This document shows positions 19,070 to 26,852 of a stretch of 52,470 nucleotides of DNA, one piece after another (positions within the stretch are counted from its first letter, which is position 1; each line of letters opens with the position of its first letter). A program made the translations under genes and the position numbers. Below the pieces are notes generated by a model. It worked only from the letters and a program-made list of their open reading frames with translations, was not told the DNA's origin and searched no databases. Source of the stretch: an uncultured Pelagibacteraceae bacterium (lineage in GTDB: Bacteria > Pseudomonadota > Alphaproteobacteria > Pelagibacterales > Pelagibacteraceae); assembly GCA_902594335.1 (NCBI GenBank), contig CACJLY010000009.1, forward strand, positions 1-52,470. The letters run 5' to 3'.

Positions 19070-20812
19070 ATGAGTGAAAATAAAATTAGAGGTGGGGCGT
19101 TACTTGCAAGAGCTCTTAAAGACAAAGGAATTAGTAAAGTTTTCACACTTTCAGGAGGTTTTTGTAATCCAGCAATTGAAGGTTTTGCTGAGTGCCAAAT
19201 TGAGGTTATAAACACTCCTCATGAGCAGATTGCTGGGCATTTAGCAGATGGCAATACAAGGATTACACGTAAACCATCAGTCTGTTTAGTTGGACCTGAA
19301 GGATTTACTAATGCTGTCCCTTCAATGATGGAAGCTTGGGGCGAGAGAAGTCCCATTATTTATATTACAGGATCTAGCAGTCTTAAAAGACAAGGTTCAG
19401 GTGGTTTTAAAGAAATTGACGATGTTTCAATTGCAGCCCCTTTAACCAAATATAGTGCAAGTATTACTGATGGAACTAGAATAAGAGAATTTGTAGACAA
19501 AGCATATCATATTGCAACTAATGGGTATCCTGGCGCTGTTCATCTTAGTCTTCCTGTTGATATAATGTTTTCATCTTTTGCTGAGGAAGTTGGTTTAGAA
19601 GAAAGACCATATTCTCAAAAAGCAAAACCTATAGCAAAAGCGTGGCCAGATCCAAATTCACTTTCAGAAGTTTTAGAACTTGCTTGTAATTCAAAAAAAC
19701 CAGTCATCATTGGTGGACATGGTGTTTGGTGGTCACACTCAGAAAAAAATCTTGAAGCAGCTGGTAACAATTTAAATATACCAATATTTAATGTTCCGTA
19801 TCATCAAAAATTATTAGGAGAGGAAGCTAACGCTTACATGGGGTTGGCTGATATACATCAATACCCTCCCTCAGAATTTGCATTACACAATTCAGATCTA
19901 GTTCTTGTTGTTGGAGCGAGATTAGATAATCAATTAAATTTTGGAAATCCACCTTTTATACCAGAATCAACAAAATTAGTTTGTGTAAATGGTTCACATG
20001 AAGAATTAGAACTTAATAGAGCTGCAGATTTAAGTTTACTAAGTGATCCCGGTGTTTTTTTAGACACATTATCTAACTTAAAAAAAAATAATAAATGGTT
20101 TTTAGGTACAAATTGGTTTGAGGAAAATAAAAAAAAGAAGAAAGAGTGGGTTGATAAATCTTTAAAAGATTTAGAAATTGAAGCTGAAGCATCAAAAAAA
20201 AATGGAGGAAAAATTCACCCTTTACAACTTTCATTGGATGTTCAAGATGCAATGAATGAAAATGACTGGCTTGTAATCGATGGAGGAAATACTCATTTTT
20301 GGTCAGAAATTGCAATCAACATTGCAGGTGCCAAAGGGAAAAAATTAAAAGGAATATTGCATCCTGGAACTTTTAGTATGTTAGGTGTTGGAGTTTCATT
20401 CGCTCTATCTGCTAAAAATCATAATCCAGATTCAAATGTAGTTCTGATTAGCGGTGATGGTGCATTTTTATCAGGAGGTATGTCTATTGAAAGTGTATTT
20501 TATGAGAAAAAACCTATTACTGTTGTAATTGATAATAACGGGGGCCTTGCTTCAATTGGTCAACAACAAGAGAGATTATTTAAAAGTGGAAAAAGCGTAG
20601 GAACTGATTTTCGTGATATACCATTTCACAAGATATTTGAGGGTTTTGGAGGACATGGAGAATTAGTTAATAAAAGAGAAGAGCTAGGTCCAGCGCTGAA
20701 AAGAGCTATGGAGAGTGGAAAACCCGCATGTGTAAATGTTAAAGCAAAACCAGTATTAAGCCCAATAGTCTCTGCAGTTGCAAGTAAAAGAGAGAAATCA
20801 TCAATAGAATAA
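19070..20812 (+). CDS. Thiamine-diphosphate-dependent decarboxylase/lyase
   Basis: This 580-residue enzyme has the acetolactate-synthase/benzoylformate-decarboxylase domain order: PYR domain (ThDP-activating E52 in NTPHEQ), middle domain (about 190-335), and PP domain with the GDG...NN cofactor motif (GDGAF 462-466, N489/N490). E52 excludes glyoxylate carboligase, which has valine there. Paired with the 2-hydroxyacid dehydrogenase just upstream, it could decarboxylate the resulting 2-oxoacid to an aldehyde, as mandelate dehydrogenase and benzoylformate decarboxylase do, or act as a 2-hydroxyacyl-CoA lyase. The substrate is not readable. A 1-base gap before and a 2-base gap after indicate translation from one message. 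Confidence 0.88.
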   Translation: MSENKIRGGALLARALKDKGISKVFTLSGGFCNPAIEGFAECQIEVINTPHEQIAGHLADGNTRITRKPSVCLVGPEGFTNAVPSMMEAWGERSPIIYITGSSSLKRQGSGGFKEIDDVSIAAPLTKYSASITDGTRIREFVDKAYHIATNGYPGAVHLSLPVDIMFSSFAEEVGLEERPYSQKAKPIAKAWPDPNSLSEVLELACNSKKPVIIGGHGVWWSHSEKNLEAAGNNLNIPIFNVPYHQKLLGEEANAYMGLADIHQYPPSEFALHNSDLVLVVGARLDNQLNFGNPPFIPESTKLVCVNGSHEELELNRAADLSLLSDPGVFLDTLSNLKKNNKWFLGTNWFEENKKKKKEWVDKSLKDLEIEAEASKKNGGKIHPLQLSLDVQDAMNENDWLVIDGGNTHFWSEIAINIAGAKGKKLKGILHPGTFSMLGVGVSFALSAKNHNPDSNVVLISGDGAFLSGGMSIESVFYEKKPITVVIDNNGGLASIGQQQERLFKSGKSVGTDFRDIPFHKIFEGFGGHGELVNKREELGPALKRAMESGKPACVNVKAKPVLSPIVSAVASKREKSSIE

Positions 20813-20814
20813 TT

Positions 20815-21150
20815 GTGGCAACTTTCTCTTCTCACTTATTGGATGCAACAAATGGCTCGCACGCTGCAAATGTTGAAGTAATTATTTATCAAATTAATGA
20901 AAATGGAAAAAAGAAAGTTTTCTGTGAGACTAAATCTGATGAAGGTGGACGAATAACCCAAGAATTTGAATTAAGTAAAGACGACTGCAAGTGTGAGTAT
21001 GAAATGGTTTGTAAAACTGGCAATTATTTTTCAGAAAAAAAAATAGTTTCAGAAATTAACATTAAATTTCAAATGGAAGATCAAAATAAAAAATATCATA
21101 TTCCAATAATAATTTCTAAAAATAGCTATACAGTGTGGTGGTCTAAATAA
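20815..21150 (+). CDS. Transthyretin-like protein (HIU-hydrolase family) lacking the YRGS tail
   Basis: At 111 residues it has the length and fold markers of 5-hydroxyisourate hydrolase: SHLLDATNGSHAANV at the start (H7), GGRI (R46) and KYHIPIII near the end (H95). These match the three catalytic residues of the family. The C-terminal signature tetrapeptide YRGS, needed in uricolytic members, is replaced: the protein ends SYTVWWSK. No uricase, UraD or allantoinase gene is nearby. It may therefore hydrolyse a different cyclic amide or act as a non-enzymatic partner. The start is GTG, 2 bases after the ThDP gene stop. Confidence 0.75.
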   Translation: MATFSSHLLDATNGSHAANVEVIIYQINENGKKKVFCETKSDEGGRITQEFELSKDDCKCEYEMVCKTGNYFSEKKIVSEINIKFQMEDQNKKYHIPIIISKNSYTVWWSK

Positions 21151-21151
21151 A

Positions 21152-22318
21152 ATGAGTAAGGAAAATTTAATTACACAAAAAAATATAAAATTAAATATGT
21201 CTAGGCGTATAAGACGAACTCCATTTACAAATAAAGTAGAGGAATGTGGAGTATCTGATTTTACTGTTGTTAATCACATGCTACTACCAAAAGGTTTTAA
21301 GAATACTGTAGAAGAAGACTACTGGCATTTAAGAGAGCAAGTTCAAGTGTGGGATGTGTCTTGCCAGAGACAAGTACAAATTACAGGGCCTGATGCTGAA
21401 AAATTGGTTCAAAAAATGACACCACGATCCATAAAAAAAATGGAGACCGGTAAATGTTTTTATATTCCAATAATTGACGACACAGCTGGGATGATTAATG
21501 ATCCAGTTTTATTAAAACTAGATGATGATATGTTTTGGATTTCTATTGCAGACTCTGATATTTTACTTTGGGCAAAAGGAATTGCTTTAGGATCAAAATT
21601 AAACGTAGAAATTATCGAACCAGATGTATATCCACTAGCTATTCAAGGTCCGAAATCTGAGGATCTACTAATTTCAATTTTTGGTGAAGATATAAAAAAG
21701 TTAAAATTTTTTAATTTTAAAGTGTTTGATTTTTTAGGAACTAAACAAATTATTGCAAGATCTGGTTACAGTAAACAAGATGGTTTTGAAATATACTTTA
21801 AAGGATTTGAAACACATTTTAATGAGATAGAGCTCGGAGAAAAACTTTGGGATACTATATGGGAGAGTGGACAAAAATTTAATATTTCTCCAGGATGTCC
21901 AAATTTAATTGATAGAATTGAGGCTGGATTAATGTCTTATGGAAATGACTTTACAAGAGAAAATAATCCTCTTGAGTGTAATCTTGAAAAATATTGCAAA
22001 CAAGAGGATGATCATGATTTTATAGGTAAAGAGGCTTTAAGAAAGATCCAATCTGATGGAATTGTACAAAGAATGAGGGGAATTTTGTTTGATGGAGATC
22101 CGTGTAAGCCAACCGGTGTGCCTTTACCAGTATACTCAAAAGATAATGTAAAAATTGGGCAAATTGCATCTGGAATATATTCTCCAGGACTTAGAAAGAA
22201 TATTGGCCTTTCTATGATTTTAAAAGATTATTGGGAAATTGGAAATGAGGTTTTTGTAAATACTTTTAATGGAAAAGATAGAAAAGGCATTATAACTTCT
22301 TTACCATTTCCAGATTAA
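21152..22318 (+). CDS. DmdA-like protein (dimethylsulfoniopropionate demethylase family)
   Basis: A 388-residue GcvT-superfamily protein that reads most like DmdA, the tetrahydrofolate-dependent enzyme that demethylates DMSP to methylmercaptopropionate. Shared features from memory of SAR11 DmdA are SRRIRRTPFT and NHMLLPKGF near the N-terminus, VWDVSCQRQVQITG, the MINDPVLLKLDDD folate-site block, WISIADSDI, AIQGPKSEDLL, and PGCPNLIDRIEAGLMSYGNDF. It is about 20 residues longer than the SAR11 DmdA I recall (near 369). It is sixth in the operon, 1 base after the transthyretin-like gene. A different methylated substrate is possible; DMSP activity is a hypothesis. Confidence 0.78.
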   Translation: MSKENLITQKNIKLNMSRRIRRTPFTNKVEECGVSDFTVVNHMLLPKGFKNTVEEDYWHLREQVQVWDVSCQRQVQITGPDAEKLVQKMTPRSIKKMETGKCFYIPIIDDTAGMINDPVLLKLDDDMFWISIADSDILLWAKGIALGSKLNVEIIEPDVYPLAIQGPKSEDLLISIFGEDIKKLKFFNFKVFDFLGTKQIIARSGYSKQDGFEIYFKGFETHFNEIELGEKLWDTIWESGQKFNISPGCPNLIDRIEAGLMSYGNDFTRENNPLECNLEKYCKQEDDHDFIGKEALRKIQSDGIVQRMRGILFDGDPCKPTGVPLPVYSKDNVKIGQIASGIYSPGLRKNIGLSMILKDYWEIGNEVFVNTFNGKDRKGIITSLPFPD

Positions 22319-22334
22319 CCTTATATTTATTAAT

Positions 22335-23459
22335 ATGTTTAAACCTGTAATTGCTGGCTTCTCAAGATCGCCTTTCACAATGGCGAGAAAAGGTGCGCTC
22401 GTAGATACAAAGCCAGTAAATTTACTAGCGGAAGTGATTAATAATTTAGTTGCTAAATCCAATGTTAAAAAAGAGGATATTGAGGATATTGTTGTTGGTT
22501 GTGCATTTCAAACTGGAGAGCAGTCATTTAATATTGGAAAGTTAACAACATTTTTAACTAATATGGATGTTAAAACTTCTGGAATGACAGTTGATAGATG
22601 GTGTGGTTCCTCAATGGAAGCTATTCATATTGCTGCAGGTAAAATTTCTTTAGGTGCAGGAAAAGTATTTATATGTGGAGGAGTTGAAAGTATGACTAGG
22701 GTTAACACAGGTTTTGATCCAATACCTTATCCTGAAAGTAAAAGTGATAATCCTCATGTATATTTTTCAATGGGAACTACTGCTGAAAATGTTGCTAAAA
22801 AATATAATATTTCAAGAAATGAACAACAGGAATTTGCAATCTCAAGTCATCAAAAAGCACATCAAGCACAAACAAAAGGTAATTTTAAAAATGAAATTGT
22901 ATCAATCGGAGATTGTGATACCGATGGAAATATTAGACCAGGCAGCACAATGGAAAAGTTGGATGGATTAAAACTCGCGTTCGATGAAAATGGTACTGTT
23001 ACAGCAGCCACTTCATCGCCTTTAACCGATGGTGCAGCTGCAACATTAATTTGTGAAGAGAGTTATGCAAAAGAAAATAATTTAAATATTTTGGGAAGAA
23101 TTGTATCTACTGCAGTGCAAGGGTGTGACCCTGACTATATGGGATTAGGTCCAATTGGAGCATCAAAAAAAGCTTTGGAAAGAGCTAAATTGACAGCAGA
23201 TAAAATTGATATTGTTGAATTGAATGAGGCTTTTGCGTCGCAATCATTAGCATGTATTAAAGATTTAGGTATTGATAAAGATAAAGTTAATTTAGATGGT
23301 GGAGCGCTTGCCCTTGGACATCCTCTTGGAGCAACAGGCGCAAGAATTACGGGCAAAGCTGCTGAATTACTTAAGAGAGAAAAAAAAAAATATGCACTTT
23401 CAACTCAGTGTATTGGTTTAGGTATGGGAATTGCTACAGTGATTGAGTCTGTAAACTAA
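22335..23459 (+). CDS. Acetyl-CoA acyltransferase (thiolase)
   Basis: This 374-residue thiolase cleaves 3-ketoacyl-CoA or condenses acetyl-CoA units. The nucleophile is in VDRWCGSSMEA (near residue 89), and the other active-site segments are NEAFASQ near 300, GGALALGHPLGATGAR with the catalytic histidine, and CIGLGMG near the end. It is slightly shorter than typical (about 390). It is the last gene of the plus operon, 16 bases after the DmdA-like gene, and ends 1 base short of the convergent potC-like gene. It could work with the dehydrogenase/hydratase fusion at 7499-9721. Confidence 0.9.
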   Translation: MFKPVIAGFSRSPFTMARKGALVDTKPVNLLAEVINNLVAKSNVKKEDIEDIVVGCAFQTGEQSFNIGKLTTFLTNMDVKTSGMTVDRWCGSSMEAIHIAAGKISLGAGKVFICGGVESMTRVNTGFDPIPYPESKSDNPHVYFSMGTTAENVAKKYNISRNEQQEFAISSHQKAHQAQTKGNFKNEIVSIGDCDTDGNIRPGSTMEKLDGLKLAFDENGTVTAATSSPLTDGAAATLICEESYAKENNLNILGRIVSTAVQGCDPDYMGLGPIGASKKALERAKLTADKIDIVELNEAFASQSLACIKDLGIDKDKVNLDGGALALGHPLGATGARITGKAAELLKREKKKYALSTQCIGLGMGIATVIESVN

Positions 23460-23460
23460 T

Positions 23461-24315
23461 TTATCTATTTATTCCTCTTAATCTCTCAGATCTTCTTCTT
23501 AACAGCTCTGCTGTGACTAAAATTAATACTGATAAAACTATTAAGCAAGTTGCCACAGCTAAAATTGTAGGACTAAGCTGCTCTCTAAGACCTGTCCACA
23601 TTTGAATTGGAATTGTTGTATTATCTAAGCCTGCTAAGAATAATACAACCACAACCTCATCAAATGATGTAACAAAAGCAAATAAACCTCCAGAAATAAC
23701 ACCAGGAAGTATTAACGGTAAAGTTATTTTCATAAAAGTATTAAATGGATTGCTTCCTAAGCTAGAAGCGGCCCTAGTAATACTATGATCAAATCCAGAA
23801 AGCGTTGCGGTTACTGTTATAACTACAAATGGAGTTCCTAAAATAATATGCGCTAAAATTATCCCTAAATGCGTTGCAGCTAAACCTACTTTTGCCATGA
23901 AAAAGAAAATTGCAACTCCAGAAATAATTAGAGGAACAATCATTGGAGATATTAAAGTTGCCATAATCAGACCCTTGTATGGCATATGTCTACTACTCAA
24001 ACCAAGTGCTGCTAGCGTACCAAGTATAATTGATCCTATCGTTGCAAATATAGCAATGATAAAACTATTCCTTGCTGCTAATCCCCAGGGATTTTTTGTA
24101 CCATAGACCATATCTTTGTACCATCTTGTAGAAAAAGCATCTGGATCAAGTCTCTTCATTCCATCTGTGAAGACCAAAAATTCCTCCGCATTAAATGATA
24201 ATGGAAAAATTACGAATAAAGGTGCAATTAAAAAGAAGAAAACACATCCACAAACAAAAAGATAAAAATAATGCCAAATTCTGTAATGAGGTTCTGTATA
24301 TTTTGGTAAAGCCAT
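23461..24315 (-). CDS. potC: Polyamine-type ABC transporter permease (PotC-like)
   Basis: This 284-residue inner-membrane permease has an N-terminal transmembrane segment (FYLFVCGCVFFFLIAPLFVI) and the binding-protein-dependent permease core. The coupling loop (ITRAASSLGSNPFNTFMKITLPLILPG) is near residues 180-205. It is the last gene of the PotADBC-type set and lies 2 bases after the PotB-like gene. The PotB/PotC pair forms the membrane channel for the ATPase 26853-27938 and the binding protein 25635-26753. Polyamine is the family default; related systems carry other small cations. Confidence 0.9.
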   Translation of the reverse strand: MALPKYTEPHYRIWHYFYLFVCGCVFFFLIAPLFVIFPLSFNAEEFLVFTDGMKRLDPDAFSTRWYKDMVYGTKNPWGLAARNSFIIAIFATIGSIILGTLAALGLSSRHMPYKGLIMATLISPMIVPLIISGVAIFFFMAKVGLAATHLGIILAHIILGTPFVVITVTATLSGFDHSITRAASSLGSNPFNTFMKITLPLILPGVISGGLFAFVTSFDEVVVVLFLAGLDNTTIPIQMWTGLREQLSPTILAVATCLIVLSVLILVTAELLRRRSERLRGINR

Positions 24316-24317
24316 AA

Positions 24318-25568
24318 TTATCCTAGTTTAATATTATCAACTCCTACAAGTTTGTTATAAATCCAATAGATAACAAGTACTCCTGTCAAAAGCATTAAAC
24401 CCATCGCAGATGCAAAACTCCAATCTAAAGTACTCTTCATGTGATAAGCTATCTGGTTACTGATAAGTGTTCCAGAAGCTCCCCCTACCAAAGCTGGAGT
24501 TATGTAATACCCAATTGCAAGAATAAATACTAATAAGCAACCTGCCCCAATACCTGGAATTGTTAGCGGGAAATAAACTTTAAAAAAAGCTACTGCTGGA
24601 GTAGCTCCAAGAGACTTACCTGCTCTCATAAGGCTTGGAGAAATTGTTTTCATAACGCTGTACAAAGGTAATACCATAAATGGTAAAAGTATTTGTGTCA
24701 TTGCAACATAAGTCCCGGTCTTGTTATACATCATCTCTGGTCTGTTATCGTCGGTCACAAGCCCAATCCAAACAAAAAAGTCATTAACAATCCCTTGTTG
24801 CTGTAACAAAATCATCCAACTGGCTGTTCGTACAAGTAATGAGGTCCAAAACGGCAACAGCACACAAATCATTAGCAAGTTGCTATACTTCATCGGAAGA
24901 GTTGCTAATAAATGTGCAATTGGATAGGCCATTAAAAAACAAAATAGAGTTACAAAAAATGCTACTTCCAAGGTTCTTGACCATAATATTCTATGAATTC
25001 TTCTATCTTCAGCCACCTGAACAATTTTGCCATCTTCGTTTGAATACATATCAACACCCTTTAAATATTTAGAGTAAGTGTATGCTGGAGCTCTTCTTTT
25101 AATTGCTCTCCAATAATCAACATTTCTCCATCTTTTATGCACTTTCATTATTTGCTCTTTATAATTTCCTTCCTCAAATTTCTTTTGCTTTCTTGCTAAT
25201 TTTTTCAAAACACTTTTAAAGCCATTTTTTTCATAATTCAGCTGCGTTTGTAATTTTCCAGCAGTCTTATTTTTCACTAAAATTTTGTAATCAAGATAAA
25301 AGGCTTCGAATACTTCTTCAGGTGGAAGTTCTTTTCCATCCCACTGTTCCATAGCTTTATATGTTTTAGGCAACATATTGGTAACCATTTTGTCATCAAT
25401 ACTTCTTGAAAACATATCAGCAATTGGAACAATATAAGTGATGATCAAAAATAAAAGTAGTGGGGTAACTAGAAGGAAGGCCTTTATTTTATTTTTTTTT
25501 TCTGCTTTTTTAAGACTTTCCTCTAAAGGAATTCCGTCTGTTGATAATATTTTTTGTTCTGAGCTCAT
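24318..25568 (-). CDS. potB: Polyamine-type ABC transporter permease (PotB-like) with enlarged first loop
   Basis: This permease is 416 residues, against about 280-300 for the usual PotB. After the first transmembrane segment (31-50) there is a charged stretch of about 140 residues, probably periplasmic, before the remaining membrane segments. The coupling loop LMRAGKSLGATPAVAFFKVYFPLTIPG is intact near 315-340. Similar long forms occur in other alphaproteobacterial transporters, so this is probably not an assembly artefact. Its ATG directly follows the T-run of a terminator-like hairpin, leaving no ordinary Shine-Dalgarno sequence. Confidence 0.88.
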   Translation of the reverse strand: MSSEQKILSTDGIPLEESLKKAEKKNKIKAFLLVTPLLLFLIITYIVPIADMFSRSIDDKMVTNMLPKTYKAMEQWDGKELPPEEVFEAFYLDYKILVKNKTAGKLQTQLNYEKNGFKSVLKKLARKQKKFEEGNYKEQIMKVHKRWRNVDYWRAIKRRAPAYTYSKYLKGVDMYSNEDGKIVQVAEDRRIHRILWSRTLEVAFFVTLFCFLMAYPIAHLLATLPMKYSNLLMICVLLPFWTSLLVRTASWMILLQQQGIVNDFFVWIGLVTDDNRPEMMYNKTGTYVAMTQILLPFMVLPLYSVMKTISPSLMRAGKSLGATPAVAFFKVYFPLTIPGIGAGCLLVFILAIGYYITPALVGGASGTLISNQIAYHMKSTLDWSFASAMGLMLLTGVLVIYWIYNKLVGVDNIKLG

Positions 25569-25599
25569 AAAAAAAAGGGCGGTTGCAATAACCGCCCTT
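25569..25599 (-). terminator. Rho-independent terminator between potD-like and potB-like genes
   Basis: On the minus strand a perfect 10-base-pair stem (AAGGGCGGTT, loop of 5, AACCGCCCTT; arms 25590-25599 and 25575-25584) is followed by a run of T at 25569-25576. It lies after the binding-protein stop and touches the potB-like start codon at 25568. It should reduce read-through, giving more binding protein than permease. Confidence 0.85.
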
Positions 25600-25634
25600 A
25601 ATATAATATAAAATTAAAGTGTTTAAAACTTTAA

Positions 25635-26753
25635 TTATTTAATACTTGCTTTCATAGCTTCCCACTGTTCACCAAGCTCTGTACCATTATCAGCCCAGTA
25701 CTCAGCGTTCACTAAGAAGTATTTTTTAAGGTTAGCTGGTGCTGTTGGCATATGAGGGACCATATTAGTTTTTCCATCTTTATACCAAGGCTCTCCTGCT
25801 TCCATAACTGCAATTGATGATTTTCTCCATGGAGCGTATGCAATATATTTTGCACTTCCTGCTAACATCTCAGTACTTGTCATCATTGCTAAAGCTTTTT
25901 TAGCATCAGCTTCGTTTGGTCCACCTTTAACTAATGCAAAATATTCATAGTCAAGACCTTGTCCGTCCCATACTTGAACAATTGGAGCACCTTCTCCAGT
26001 AGCAGCATTGAAAAATCTACCATTCCAACCAGTTGCCATTACAACTTCACCACTCATTAACAATTCTGGTGGTTGAGCACCTGCTGACCAAAATACACAT
26101 CCACCATTTGGATCTTCACAAAGTGCTTTGATTTTGTTCATAGCTCTAGTTACATAAGCTGGATCTTCTAATTTTTTGTAAATAAATTCTCCACCTTTAC
26201 CCATTTTTACACCATCAGCTGCTAAAGCAATTTCTAGGTTTGTAAGGGCACTTTTATAAATAGCTCTTTTTCCTGGAAATCTTTTTGTGTTAAAGAAATC
26301 TTTAATAGTTTTTGGAGTACTTTTTAATAGGTCGCTGTTGTAAGCGTAGTTCCAAGAATATAAAATATTTCCTACAGCACATTTACTTGGCATGTCTGTG
26401 AAGAAGTCTTCACTTGCAGGTGTACCATCTGGAGCTGGTGGAAAGTCTTTGTCAAAGTCAAATTCAACAAAAATACCTTCGTCACAACCATTGATAGTGT
26501 CATAAGCAAATACATCTATAATATCCCATGTAATCGCCCCTGCTTCTTTTTGGGCTTTGATTTCTGATAATCCACCAGAATAATCTACCCATTCGATAGG
26601 TATACCCAATGCTTTTGCAGTTGGATCACCATATCCTAGCTTTTGACTTTCTGTGTAAGCTCCACCCCAAGATGCAACAACTACTGCAAATGCTGATGAA
26701 GATACTGAGATAGCAAAAGTTACGGCAAGTAATAATTTACTTAATTTTTTCAT
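25635..26753 (-). CDS. potD: Polyamine-type periplasmic binding protein (PotD-like)
   Basis: This 372-residue secreted protein has a signal peptide at 1-23 (MKKLSKLL, hydrophobic core, cleavage near SSAFA). The mature protein has the PotD-type fold, starting VVVASWGGAYTE and containing the EWVDYSGG and WDIIDVFAYD segments, with aromatic residues that could line a cation pocket. A strong GGAGG ribosome site sits 6 bases before ATG. The gene has its own likely promoter after potA and a terminator after it. The ligand could be putrescine, spermidine or another cation; neighbouring DoeA- and EutA-like genes make an ectoine-derived or other zwitterionic ligand worth testing. Confidence 0.9.
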   Translation of the reverse strand: MKKLSKLLLAVTFAISVSSSAFAVVVASWGGAYTESQKLGYGDPTAKALGIPIEWVDYSGGLSEIKAQKEAGAITWDIIDVFAYDTINGCDEGIFVEFDFDKDFPPAPDGTPASEDFFTDMPSKCAVGNILYSWNYAYNSDLLKSTPKTIKDFFNTKRFPGKRAIYKSALTNLEIALAADGVKMGKGGEFIYKKLEDPAYVTRAMNKIKALCEDPNGGCVFWSAGAQPPELLMSGEVVMATGWNGRFFNAATGEGAPIVQVWDGQGLDYEYFALVKGGPNEADAKKALAMMTSTEMLAGSAKYIAYAPWRKSSIAVMEAGEPWYKDGKTNMVPHMPTAPANLKKYFLVNAEYWADNGTELGEQWEAMKASIK

Positions 26754-26790
26754 TTATCCTCCGTTTAAACGTTTTTTTTATAAAAAACGA

Positions 26791-26819
26791 AGTACAGCAA
26801 CATAGGAAAAGAGAGTCAA
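26791..26819 (-). promoter_or_regulatory. Likely promoter for the potD-like gene
   Basis: On the minus strand TTGACT (26819-26814) and TGTACT (26796-26791) are separated by 17 bases, 5/6 and 4/6 matches to sigma-70 boxes. The predicted start site would leave a short leader holding an 8-bp AT-rich hairpin (26770-26789) and then GGAGG before the ATG at 26753. Confidence 0.45.
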
Positions 26820-26852
26820 CAGGGGATTTTGGTAATTTTGTAGTAATTTAGC

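Noticed and set aside
19070..20812. Glyoxylate carboligase, because a transthyretin-like gene and a tartronate-semialdehyde-reductase-like gene are in the window
   Set aside because: The ThDP-activating Glu (E52) is present, whereas glyoxylate carboligase has Val there, and no purine genes are nearby.
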